Positions 27,869 to 36,355 of a stretch of 64,000 nt of DNA are shown here, piece after piece; positions within the stretch are counted from its first letter, which is position 1, and every line of letters begins with the position of its first letter. The DNA comes from Methylobacter sp. GTDB lineage: Bacteria > Pseudomonadota > Gammaproteobacteria > Methylococcales > Methylomonadaceae. Location of the stretch: positions 62,001 to 126,000 of the forward strand of contig JAURZV010000079.1 of assembly GCA_030653175.1 (NCBI GenBank). Direction: 5' to 3'. The notes under the pieces were generated by a model, which searched no databases, was not told where the DNA came from, and worked only from the letters and a program-made list of their open reading frames with translations. The position numbers and the translations under genes are program-made.

Positions 27869-28560
27869 ATGAACAAAAACAAAAACAAACTCAAAGCCCC
27901 GCAAGCACGTAAAGATTTTATCGCCGCTGTTACCGCTCGGGATCATCGTCTCGGACTGGCGGAAAATAACGATTCTGTAGAGATTGCTCCAGCCAAAAAA
28001 GTGGCGATTTAGTCATTATTGCCGGGAAATCCTGGCCCGCCAAGATTAGCAGCCAAAGGGACAACCGCTCGTATTGAGCAGGATGGTTTGGTTGGCTTAC
28101 ACCTGGTTTAACCGCTTTGCCGCGTTGCGTTACATGGAAATTCACGATTACCTTAACCACGGTTATCGGGTGTTTTCCAGTCGGGAAGGCGGCTTGCCTG
28201 AAATACTAAACGCTGAGCCGGAACCGGCACAAAACCGCGAATTCCCCCGACCTTAATTCACAACAGGTTATAGAGAACTCAAATTGGCCGGTGATCAAGA
28301 GGGCGAACTGTATCGCTTAACACTGATTGCCCAATGTAACGCGCTGTCCAATGTCATGCCTTTTCTGTTTGAGCACATCGATAATGAAACCGAACTGCTA
28401 CTGCCCGACAATTTATTACTGACCGATTCCGTCATAGCCAAGCTGGTGACCAGCCATACCCGAAGAAGACTGGAACCAGGTGGAAATTATCGGCTGCTGC
28501 ATCAGTTTTTATTCAACAATGTCCATTCTCAAAGACCACTACAGTTCGGGTATTTACCGG
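27869..28560 (+). pseudogene. pglX: Frameshifted 5' relic of pglX (BREX-1 adenine methyltransferase)
   Basis: Starts with ATG at 27869 (KAPQARKDFIAAVTARDHRLG, stop at 28010-28012) and continues in other frames: GDLVIIAGKSWPAKI, ARIEQDG, VWLAYTWFNRFAALRYMEIH, HGYRVFSSREGGLPEIL, ELKLAGDQEGELYRLTLIAQ, NALSNVMPFLFEHIDNETEL, LLLPDNLL and PEEDWNQVEIIG. These are successive blocks of the PglX N-terminus, separated by at least four frameshifts (near 28003, 28085, 28250 and 28465). The rest of the gene, including the methyltransferase motifs, is absent: the relic runs into the 3' end of convergent glgX. Clearly non-functional. Confidence 0.85.
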
Positions 28561-30603
28561 GTAAAAATTTTCGCTCACAGGTTTTTGATCTTGCGGAAAC
28601 ACAATATCCCTCGGTGATTTCAGCGACGTGTCCAAAGCCAGACACCATGAACGACCGATAATAACAGGTAGTTCAATGCTGACTTGTTGATCTGACATAT
28701 TCATCACAACATGCAGATCAGGTTCGTTACTTTCAACGCCTGCCAGGGTAAAAGCTAAAACCTTCGCGTCATGATCATCCCATAACGGCTTGTTGATTTC
28801 AGTGCCGTGCCATTGAATCTCGGCTATCCCCCTCCCATTGACGGATTTTCCGGTCAAGAAACGCCGCCGCATGATGGATGGGTGTCTTTTACGCAACGCT
28901 ATCATAAGCTGGACAAAACGCAGCATATCGGCATTTTGATCAGTCATATTCCAATCTATCCAGGACAATTCGTTATCCTGGCAGTAGCAGTTATTATTGC
29001 CGTGCTGGCTGTTTAATAACTCGTCGCCCGCCAATAACATGGGGACGCCATGACTGAGCAGCAACATCGCGAAAACATTTTTCACCTGTTTTCTGCGCAA
29101 CGCCAAAATGCTTGAATCTTCAGTTTCTCCCTCAATGCCGCAATTGAAACTTAAATTATTATTGCAGCCATCCTGATTATATTCACCGTTAGCATAATTA
29201 TGTTTTTCGTTGTAACTGAACAAATCGTACAGGGTAAAGCCGTCGTGACAGGTTACGAAGTTGATGCTGTTAATAGGCAGTCGGCCTTTGTCTTCATACA
29301 GATCGTTACTGCCGCAAAGGCGGGTTGCAAGCTCGTTGACCAGCCCCTTATCGCCGCGCACAAAACGCCGGATAACATCCCGGTATCTGCCGTTCCATTC
29401 GGCCCAGCGATAACCGGGAAAACTGCCGACCTGATACAGTCCTGCCGCGTCCCAAGCCTCGGCAATCAACTTGGTTTTGGCCAGCTGCTCGGAAAGCTCG
29501 ATACCCCAGAGCAAAGGCGGATCTTGCAGCACTTCGCCACCCTCCCCTCGCGCCAACGCGCTGGCCAGATCAAAGCGAAAACCATCGACATGCATTTCCC
29601 TGACCCAGTATTCCAGACAGCTGATAATGAAGTTGGCCACCAAGGGGTGATTGGCGTTTACCGTATTGCCGCAGCCGGTGTAGTCGTGAAGGATGCTCTT
29701 GTCGAACTTGTCATGATGATAAAAAATATCATCCCCTATGCCCCTGAAATTAATGATCGGGCCATCTGCGCCCGCCTCTGCGGTATGGTTGAACACAACG
29801 TCCATAATGACGCCCATGCCTGCCTGATGCAGCGCTTTAACCAGATCGCGAAACTCATTTACATGCGTTCCCTGCTCCGGGGTGACGCAATACCCCGGAT
29901 GCGGACTGAAAAAACTGTGGGTACTGTAACCCCAGTAGTTTTTCAGCCCCAAATCGGCAGTGTGCCCGGGAACATCCTGCTCATCGAAAGCCATTACCGG
30001 CAATAGTTCAACGTGAGTAATACCGAGTGCTTGCAGGTAAGGAATTTTTTCAATCAGTCCGGCAAAAGTACCCGGATTGGTCACTTTTGAAGAGGGATGT
30101 CGCGTAAAACCGCCTACATGCAGTTCGTAAACAATAGCTCTTTCGCTACGAATGCGTAGCGGCACATCGCCTTCCCAATCATAACGGTCGTCAACGACAA
30201 CGCAACGCATGGCGGTAAGCTTATTGTCGCCCGGCATACACGCCGCCTTGCGACTCCAACGTTTATGACTGACCGCACGCACCCAAGGATCAATCAGTTG
30301 CTTGTTCTTATCAAAATGCAATCCCGCTTCACGGACATGATTAGGCCCGTCCATGCGCCACGCATACCATGTGCCGACCGGCAATCCGGTCACATAAACG
30401 TGCCATGAAAAAAAAGTGCGGTTAACTTCTTCCTGTAACACTATGGTTTGAAAGGGTTCATCGCCGTCTGACGTATCAAAAAGCAAAAGTTCAACATGCG
30501 TCGCATAACGACTGAAAATGGAAAAATTAACACCCTTGCTTTTAGCCCTGGAGCCGGAAGGATAAGGATTTCCCGGCTTTAACTGGTATTCTTTTTTGTG
30601 CAT
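28513..30603 (-). CDS. glgX: Glycogen debranching enzyme (isoamylase type)
   Basis: Cleaves alpha-1,6 branches of glycogen or limit dextrin. 696 aa. An N-terminal CBM48-like module (NPYPSGSRAKSKGVNFSIFS, then WYAWRMDGP) precedes a GH13 barrel: VIMDVVFNHTAE, DGFRFDLASALARG (nucleophile Asp), LIAEAWDAAG (acid/base Glu) and FVTCHDGFTLYDL (His-Asp). TreX/GlgX proteins share this layout. GAGGAT precedes the ATG at 30603. The 3' end at 28513 runs into the pglX relic; the C-terminal end VFENGHC is compatible with the family, so the gene seems complete. Confidence 0.95.
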   Translation of the reverse strand: MHKKEYQLKPGNPYPSGSRAKSKGVNFSIFSRYATHVELLLFDTSDGDEPFQTIVLQEEVNRTFFSWHVYVTGLPVGTWYAWRMDGPNHVREAGLHFDKNKQLIDPWVRAVSHKRWSRKAACMPGDNKLTAMRCVVVDDRYDWEGDVPLRIRSERAIVYELHVGGFTRHPSSKVTNPGTFAGLIEKIPYLQALGITHVELLPVMAFDEQDVPGHTADLGLKNYWGYSTHSFFSPHPGYCVTPEQGTHVNEFRDLVKALHQAGMGVIMDVVFNHTAEAGADGPIINFRGIGDDIFYHHDKFDKSILHDYTGCGNTVNANHPLVANFIISCLEYWVREMHVDGFRFDLASALARGEGGEVLQDPPLLWGIELSEQLAKTKLIAEAWDAAGLYQVGSFPGYRWAEWNGRYRDVIRRFVRGDKGLVNELATRLCGSNDLYEDKGRLPINSINFVTCHDGFTLYDLFSYNEKHNYANGEYNQDGCNNNLSFNCGIEGETEDSSILALRRKQVKNVFAMLLLSHGVPMLLAGDELLNSQHGNNNCYCQDNELSWIDWNMTDQNADMLRFVQLMIALRKRHPSIMRRRFLTGKSVNGRGIAEIQWHGTEINKPLWDDHDAKVLAFTLAGVESNEPDLHVVMNMSDQQVSIELPVIIGRSWCLALDTSLKSPRDIVFPQDQKPVSENFYPVNTRTVVVFENGHC

Positions 30604-30849
30604 ATCCTCATCTCACGCTTTGTATTCACAAAGCCTATTAAATAATTTGGGTTGTCTTCAATTGAAAACAGGAACTTATAATGGCTATTATCCAAAGCCA
30701 CCGGCTGCAAGGCAAAGGAATTTAAAACTCACTCATAAATATATTGAAGGCATTACCGATTTTTAACCGTTTAAATTCATATTAAAAAATTAGAGGATAT
30801 GGTTTCCGTCTACCAAAACAAAAAACCAAGGAAGCGGCCGATCAGAACT
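30604..30849. other. Intergenic region between glgX and radA
   Basis: No gene seen. AT-rich; likely holds the glgX promoter. A loose CCTTGGTTTTTTG motif near 30818-30830 on the radA downstream side could be part of a terminator, but I see no strong stem. Confidence 0.4.
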
Positions 30850-32220
30850 TTACAGCTCTGAAAGAATATCCAACGCTTCGGAAAGCGTAGCAACTCCGTG
30901 AATCTCCAAACCCTCAATAGCTTTTTTAGGCACATTGGCCTTGGGAATAACCGCCTTCTTGAAGCCGTGCTTTGCCGCATCATTAAGCCGCGCATGACCA
31001 TTGGCTACCGGCCTGATTTCGCCGCTCAGGCCGATTTCCCCGAAAAAGAACGCATCATGCGGAATCACCTTATCCCTCAGACTGGACACAACACCCACCA
31101 CAATGGCTAAATCGGAACTGGTTTCCGTCACTTTAATACCGCCGACCACATTGGCGTAAATCTCATCGTTCGCGGTAAAAATGCCGCCATGTCGGGACAG
31201 CACGGCAAGCAACATAGCCAGACGATTTTGATCGAAGCCCACCGCCAGTCGCCGCGGATTGCCGTACTGACATTCGGTCACCAGCGCCTGAATTTCCACC
31301 AGCAGAGGCCGCGTTCCCTCCCACAGCACGGTAACCACGCTGCCTGAAGAGGGCTTATCCGGCCTGTTTAGAAACATTGCAGAGGGATTTTTAACTTCTT
31401 TAAGTCCCGTGCTGTCCATCGCGAAAAACCCCAACTCGCCGACGCTGCCGAAACGGTTTTTGTCGGCCCTTAACACCCTGAACCGGGCATCATCGGTGGA
31501 CCCCAGCATCACTTGCGTATCGACAATGTGACTCAAGGTCATCGGCCCCGCCAGCGATTGATCCTTGGTGACATGCCCCACCATAAAAATGGACACATCA
31601 TGCTTTTTGGCATATTGGGTCAAATAACTGGCAGATTCCCTGACTTGGGAAACCGATCCCGGCGCCGATTCCGTGTCTTGGGTATGCATAACCTGAATCG
31701 AGTCGATCACCAGAATTTGCGGTTTGACTTCATCCAATACATCGCAGATTCGTTGCACCGAAGTTTCGGCCAGCATCATGATTTTGTCCGCAGGCAGTTT
31801 GAGTCGATGCGCCCTTTCGGCAATCTGTTGCAGCGACTCCTCGCCGGAAACATAAAGCACACTGACGCCGCGCGCGGCAATATTGGCAATCGCCTGCAAC
31901 AACAGCGTACTCTTGCCCGCTCCAGGCGCTCCGCCGATCAACACCACGCTGCCGCAGACTATCCCGCCGCCTAAAACGCGGTCGAATTCGGAAATTCCGC
32001 TGAAAATCCGCTCCGCTTGGGAAAGATTAACATCCGACAGTAATTTGACCTCGGACCGGCTTCCGGCATAACCAGCCGAGCTTTTATTACGTTCTGCCCC
32101 ACCCAACCTGACTTCCTTGATGGTATTCCATTCGCCGCAACTGGTACATTGCCCGCCCCAGCGGGGAAAATCGGCTCCGCACTGATCGCAGACAAACGCG
32201 GTTTTGCTTTTCTTACTCAT
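30850..32220 (-). CDS. radA: DNA repair protein RadA
   Basis: RecA-related branch-migration helicase (Sms). 456 aa from the ATG at 32220 (MSKKSKTAFVC); an in-frame TTG gives three extra residues and is less likely. The N-terminal C4 zinc finger is CDQCGADFPRWGGQCTSCGEW. Walker A is GGAPGAGKSTLLLQ, the RadA motif DKNRFG follows, and the C-terminal Lon-like domain contains FGEIGLSGEIRPV. Length and domain order match the E. coli protein. Confidence 0.96.
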   Translation of the reverse strand: MSKKSKTAFVCDQCGADFPRWGGQCTSCGEWNTIKEVRLGGAERNKSSAGYAGSRSEVKLLSDVNLSQAERIFSGISEFDRVLGGGIVCGSVVLIGGAPGAGKSTLLLQAIANIAARGVSVLYVSGEESLQQIAERAHRLKLPADKIMMLAETSVQRICDVLDEVKPQILVIDSIQVMHTQDTESAPGSVSQVRESASYLTQYAKKHDVSIFMVGHVTKDQSLAGPMTLSHIVDTQVMLGSTDDARFRVLRADKNRFGSVGELGFFAMDSTGLKEVKNPSAMFLNRPDKPSSGSVVTVLWEGTRPLLVEIQALVTECQYGNPRRLAVGFDQNRLAMLLAVLSRHGGIFTANDEIYANVVGGIKVTETSSDLAIVVGVVSSLRDKVIPHDAFFFGEIGLSGEIRPVANGHARLNDAAKHGFKKAVIPKANVPKKAIEGLEIHGVATLSEALDILSEL

Positions 32221-32229
32221 GTTGATCAA

Positions 32230-32434
32230 AACGCCTTAAAAAATATCGTCAATGGCTAATACTCAGCAGCTAGAAAAATAGAACGCGGATGACACGGATT
32301 TGACTGATAAGCACGGATAAACTAAAGATTATTCATAAAAAATTAGTTACTGATGTTACGTGTTTTTCGTGTTTTTCGTGGACTATGCTTATCCGTCCAA
32401 CCAGCGTCATTCGTGTTCCATATCTGCTAAGTAG
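32230..32434. repeat. Intergenic region with CACGAAAA/CACGGAT-type motifs
   Basis: Contains GACACGGATTTGACTGATAAGCACGGAT near 32290-32320 and ACTGATGTTACGTGTTTTTC at 32350-32369, then TTTCGTGGAC. ACTGATGTTAC also begins the repeat elements at 47395 and 48474, so this is a diverged or partial copy of that family. Confidence 0.5.
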
Positions 32435-32926
32435 TTACAAATTGTCTGGAACTATACACCTTTCCGGCACCAGCAATCGCCGGTATTCAACCGCATCGGG
32501 TTGGCCTTGTAAATACGATGCGCCGGGGTCGATGATAAACCGTGTATCCATCGCAGTGCGCCCCAGCAACATACGAAAACGCATAGTGTCCCGATTGGTC
32601 AGCGTCATTTCGGCCCTTATCACCGACCGCCCCAGAACCAACTGTGTTTCTATCACATACCGGCGCTGTTTGTGTCCGCCGGAATCCGTAACCATCCGAC
32701 GGTCTTTAACCTGTGCATGGCATTCAATCGACACATCGCAATTTTTTTGCAAGGGATGAATCGCAAACATCACCCAGCGTTGACCGTCTTTTCGATAAGG
32801 TTCGATAGTGAATGCATGCAAAGCCGATGACCGAGCCCCGGTATCGATTTTTGCTTTAATCCCAGCCAGCTTGAGTTCCGGCAGCCCCACCCATTCACGC
32901 CAGCCCAACATCGGTTTGTGTATCAT
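32435..32926 (-). CDS. Retropepsin-like zinc protease family protein (PF05618 type)
   Basis: A 163-aa protein with the aspartic-protease-like signature AKIDTGARSSALHA and the later MLLGRTAMDTRFIIDP, both typical of the 'ATP-dependent zinc protease' family often linked to RimK-like ligases. The fold is a single retropepsin-like lobe, so it should act as a dimer. No rimK homologue is encoded nearby in this window. The substrate is unknown; roles in peptide or glutamate-tail processing are suggested for relatives. Confidence 0.8.
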   Translation of the reverse strand: MIHKPMLGWREWVGLPELKLAGIKAKIDTGARSSALHAFTIEPYRKDGQRWVMFAIHPLQKNCDVSIECHAQVKDRRMVTDSGGHKQRRYVIETQLVLGRSVIRAEMTLTNRDTMRFRMLLGRTAMDTRFIIDPGASYLQGQPDAVEYRRLLVPERCIVPDNL

Positions 32927-33050
32927 CTGTGTAAAGCCTTAATCTAAAGTTATACTTTGATCCCAACAACTGCCGGAGCACCTGTAAAATGTGCGCCATT
33001 ATGCTTGAATACAGCAACCGGATAAAAATATTTATCAAAAGGGATAAACC

Positions 33051-34115
33051 ATGTCTGAATCACTGAGTTACGCTTCCGAAAAATCGGGCTTGCCGCCTGG
33101 CTCGCTGGTGCATGTCGGCGAAGTGCATAAACACGAACATAAAATCACCGTCATTGATTACGACAAATCAACGCTAACCCAGCGCACCATCAAGAGTATT
33201 GAAGAACTGCTGCCCTACCAAACCACCGATACAGTCACTTGGGTGATTATCGACGGCCTGAAAGACGTGTCAATTATTGATGCGATCGGCCAGCATTTTG
33301 ATATTCATGCACTGATACTTGAAGATATTCTTAACACCCATCAACGCCCGAAATTCGAGGAATTTGATGATTATTTGTATATCGTTATAAAAGCGCTTTC
33401 CATGGCCGAAGATGAATTTAATGTGGAATATGAACAAATCAGTTTATTACTCTTAAATAAATTTGTTTTCACCTTCAAGGAAAAGCCGGATGCGATATTT
33501 GAGCCCCTCTTCAGTCGACTTAACAACGATAAAAGTCATCTCAGGAATCTTGGCACGGATTATCTTACTTATATCATCATGGATACCATCGTCGATGAGT
33601 ATTTTGCCCTGCAAGATACCTTCGATGAGTTGATTGAAGCCGTTGAAGATGAACTGTTGTCCAATCCCTCGGCGCAAACCCTGAACACCATCCAGAAAAT
33701 CAAGCGTGAATTGATTTTTTTACGCCGAAGCGTATCGCCGTTGCGGGAATTGCTGGCCTCCATTCAGCGTAGCGAATCGCAGCTGCTTAACGAAAAAACC
33801 AAGCGCTATTTCGGCGATGTTTACGATCACGTCATTCGCGTGAGTGAAGCCATGGAATCATACCGGGATTTAATCGCCGGTATGCTGGACATTTACTTAT
33901 CCAGCGTCAGCAACAAAATGAACGAAACCATGAAAGTACTCACCGTGTTTGCGTCCATTTTTATTCCATTAACCTTTATCGCCGGCGTCTACGGCATGAA
34001 TTTCGAGTATATGCCGGAACTAAAATGGAAATGGGGCTACCCGGCATTGTGGGCGGTATTTATCGGCGTATCGGTATTTTTGCTCAGGTTTTTTAAGAAA
34101 AAGAAATGGGTTTAG
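33051..34115 (+). CDS. corA: Magnesium/cobalt transporter CorA
   Basis: A 354-aa CorA-family divalent cation channel. The long cytoplasmic N-terminal domain (EEFDDYLYIVIKAL, KEKPDAIF) leads to the stalk helix and two C-terminal membrane helices, with the signature YGMNFEYMPELKW between them (GMN selectivity loop). It ends in the basic tail RFFKKKKWV. AAGGGAT precedes the ATG at 33051. It would form a homopentamer in the inner membrane. Confidence 0.95.
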   Translation: MSESLSYASEKSGLPPGSLVHVGEVHKHEHKITVIDYDKSTLTQRTIKSIEELLPYQTTDTVTWVIIDGLKDVSIIDAIGQHFDIHALILEDILNTHQRPKFEEFDDYLYIVIKALSMAEDEFNVEYEQISLLLLNKFVFTFKEKPDAIFEPLFSRLNNDKSHLRNLGTDYLTYIIMDTIVDEYFALQDTFDELIEAVEDELLSNPSAQTLNTIQKIKRELIFLRRSVSPLRELLASIQRSESQLLNEKTKRYFGDVYDHVIRVSEAMESYRDLIAGMLDIYLSSVSNKMNETMKVLTVFASIFIPLTFIAGVYGMNFEYMPELKWKWGYPALWAVFIGVSVFLLRFFKKKKWV

Positions 34116-34334
34116 AGTTGCGCATTTTTGCTCACACGAAGACACGAAGGAAAAAAACGCAACTACGCGTACCTTTTTTCAATGTCCAGGAATTTTAAAT
34201 AAAGGTACGCGTAGCGTACCCTTGGCTTAAAGCGCAGTCGGCAACAATTTTCTCGACCGAGGTGGGTTGCAGGTTTACAATCAATGCAAGCCCATTCACG
34301 ATTGCATAAGCCACCAAAGATTGAGACAACCGCC
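34116..34334. repeat. Short repeats between corA and the toxin-antitoxin pair
   Basis: A partial CACGAAG block (ACACGAAGACACGAAGG, 34134-34150) is followed by inverted arms ACGCGTACCTTTTTT (about 34165-34179) and AAAGGTACGCGTAGCGTACC (34202-34221). It may terminate corA. Nothing else recognised. Confidence 0.55.
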
Positions 34335-34583
34335 ATGCAAGTCAATATTCCAGAAGCCCAAAACTGCTTATCCAGCCTGATCATCGCAGCGGAACAAGGC
34401 GAAGAAGTGCTAATTGCCCGCAATGGCCTGCCCATCGCTAAAATTATCAAATATGCGCCCCCTAAAGTCATGCCTCCCGGCGCATGGAAAGGCCGGGTTG
34501 CCTATGCCGACAATTGGGATAGTCCAACAACCAACGCCGAAATCGAACTTCTGTTTACCAGCGACCATGCGCCTGTTGCTTGA
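34335..34583 (+). CDS. Phd/YefM-type antitoxin
   Basis: An 82-aa protein with the Phd-like N-terminus MQVNIPEAQNCLSSLIIAAE, then GEEVLIARNGLPIAKIIKY, a standard antitoxin motif that binds operator DNA as a dimer. The C-terminus (WDSPTTNAEIELLF) would bind the toxin. The internal ATG at 34335 gives the canonical family start, whereas the upstream in-frame ATG at 34284 adds an unrelated 17-residue extension. It overlaps the PIN toxin gene by 17 nt. Confidence 0.85.
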   Translation: MQVNIPEAQNCLSSLIIAAEQGEEVLIARNGLPIAKIIKYAPPKVMPPGAWKGRVAYADNWDSPTTNAEIELLFTSDHAPVA

Positions 34584-34899
34584 CACCTGCATCATTTACA
34601 ACTGGTTGATGGGCGAAATTCGTGACGTTTCCTGCATTGAACGGATTCAGACAGAAGGTGCAATCGTCAGTCCGGTTTCAGTATGGGAAATGGCGATAAA
34701 AAACGGCTTGGGCAAAATGCCATTGCCTTCGGCACAAATCGCCGAAGATATCGAAGCACAAGGTTTTCAATGGCTGAACATTAAAGACCCTTTCGACCGC
34801 TTACTGATTGCGCAAGCAAAATATGAAACCTTGTGTATTACGACTTACGATGCCGTCTTTAAAGATTATCTCGATGATGTTCTTATCGTAAAGAAATAG
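34567..34899 (+). CDS. PIN-domain toxin
   Basis: A 110-aa PIN nuclease. MRLLLDTCIIYNWL has the first Asp, SPVSVWEMAIKNGLGKM the Glu, DPFDRLLIAQA the second Asp and TYDAVFKDY the last Asp, so it is probably active. The sequence type (WEMAIKxxLGK, FDRLL) is the one usually paired with Phd-type antitoxins. The start lies within the antitoxin gene. A much longer in-frame opening at 34414 is only antitoxin DNA read in another frame. Confidence 0.87.
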   Translation: MRLLLDTCIIYNWLMGEIRDVSCIERIQTEGAIVSPVSVWEMAIKNGLGKMPLPSAQIAEDIEAQGFQWLNIKDPFDRLLIAQAKYETLCITTYDAVFKDYLDDVLIVKK

Positions 34900-35235
34900 C
34901 TCTTGCGTTCATCAACGCACCAGCACAAAAAAACGTTTGAAAAACGTCCGAGCATAGATCAGATTCAAGGCACAAGCTTGGTGACTAAGTTGCTTCCCGC
35001 CTCACGAAGCTGGAGCTTCGCATCCTGGGTTCCCCAATCTGGAGATTGGGAACCAGCACAACGGCTGAAGATTATAGTCATCAGAAAAAGCACAATAACT
35101 TCGAGTTCTCGGCAACTGCGCCATGCGTCGCCTAAAGCGCCTACTTTTGGTGCTCTACCTCCTGCATCCTTGTAGTCGTTCATGTCTTCGCGGTAAAAAT
35201 AGTTCGCTAACAAAGCTTCGTATTTTATTCGTCAC
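34900..35235. repeat. Repeat-rich spacer before the truncated atpD copy
   Basis: No gene. GAAGCTGGAGCTTC (35007-35020) and TTCCCCAATCTGGAGATTGGGAA (35030-35052) are hairpins of the same kind as at 23704. The block at 35118-35165 (GCGCCATGCGTCGCCTAAAG and onward) is the reverse complement of part of the TIR element at 18879-19076. The promoter of the original atpD copy could lie in this stretch, but none is evident. Confidence 0.55.
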
Positions 35236-35252
35236 CTTTGGAGTCGCCGCTA

Positions 35253-35730
35253 TTGGAACGTTTGCAGATACCACAGGAACATGGCCAAATTACAGGAACC
35301 ATCGTTGAAGTGCATGGCCCGGTGGTGATTATCGACTGCACCCAGTTGCCGCCATTACGTCAGGCTTTGTGCACCCGTTTCGATCATACCGTTTATCTTT
35401 TCGAAGTTCATCAGCATCTTGATGAGCGACATATCCGGGCTATTATCCGGCACGGCACTGCCGGATTAAGCCGGGGCATGACTGTGTTCGATACCGGCGC
35501 GCCATTGCACGTCCCGGTATCAGAGCAATATTTGGGACGATTACTGAATATATTCGGTGAACCACTGGATGGACAGCCATCTTTGTCTAAAACCGAATTC
35601 CGTAATATTCACTCTAAACCACTGCCGTTATCCGAAGCCATAGGCATCAGCGGCATTTTGGAAACCGGCATTAAAGTCATCGATTTACTATGTCCTTTTG
35701 TTAAAGGCGGCAAAACCGGATTATTCGGTA
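35253..35730 (+). pseudogene. atpD: Truncated 5' copy of atpD (N-ATPase beta subunit)
   Basis: Homologous over its whole length to 45339-45815. It has the same GGAG-9 nt-TTG start context and the same reading ([62 protein letters not shown]). Homology stops after TTATTCGGT at 35730, just before the Walker A loop, so no ATPase can be made. By my alignment about 30 of 430 bases differ from the complete copy but only about 5 of 143 residues, so most changes are synonymous. That implies it diverged as a functional gene before truncation. Confidence 0.92.
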
Positions 35731-36014
35731 GTGGAAACCAATGGGGTTGCAAAATCAATGGAATCACACTGACCCCATTGATTTTCTTGATTTTGCTCGG
35801 TCTAACAAGCAGGTCAAAGGGACGCGCCACCCTTGACGATTTTGAAGTTTTGTTTTTTAGCTCTTTGTACCTATTGTCATAATTAATAACAACCCCCAAA
35901 ATCCACTCAAAGGCATTTTCTTTTTTATGCCTCTATTTTAATGGGTGCGTTTGTGCTTGCAGGAGCTATTCCCAAGTCCTTATAACTACAAAAACATTCA
36001 TATTAATAGCCAGT
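35731..36014. other. Junction sequence at the left end of the island
   Basis: Sequence unrelated to atpD begins at 35731. It contains a perfect inverted repeat AAAATCAATGG (35751-35761) / CCATTGATTTT (35775-35785) and GTCTAACAAGCAGGTCAAAG (35801-35820), which resembles the 5' half of an integron attC site. No gene recognised; the open frame continuing from the atpD relic to 35882 has no family features. Confidence 0.45.
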
Positions 36015-36103
36015 GCCTAACTATCCGCTCAAGCCGAACCTCAACCGTAAGCCACTATATTGTTTAAATTTCAGGCGGCGCTCGCTTTAGCAGATCGTTA
36101 GGC
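36015..36103. repeat. attC-like integron recombination site
   Basis: GCCTAAC (36015-36021, fits RYYYAAC) and GTTAGGC (36097-36103, fits GTTRRRY) are perfectly complementary and 89 bp apart end to end. The adjacent 13 bases also pair imperfectly (TATCCGCTCAAGC versus the complement of GCTTTAGCAGATC), as in attC hairpins. No integron integrase is present in the window. This is a candidate only. Confidence 0.45.
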
Positions 36104-36355
36104 CACATCAAAATCCTATGGCGTTGTGACACGAAAGAACTGCAAAGCAAGTGGAATTACCAGAGCTTCGTTTCAGCTCCTGCTGATGTCGATAGATCGA
36201 AGATCCTACCCGATGTAAAGAGGTCAGCGCTATTACCAAAGCTTTGGCAATCAAGTTGCCACAGGGCTACATCCGACCGACTCCGATTGGCGCTTTGGCG
36301 TAGACTTCAACGGTGACCTGTTCGCCACTTTAATATTAAGTGTGAGGATTTCTTT

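Noticed and set aside
34414-34566. N-terminal extension of the second PIN toxin
   Set aside because: It is the antitoxin gene read in another frame; the ATG at 34567 begins the conserved PIN fold.
35731-35882. Continuation of the truncated atpD frame as a functional fusion
   Set aside because: Homology stops before Walker A, and the added residues come from inverted-repeat DNA.
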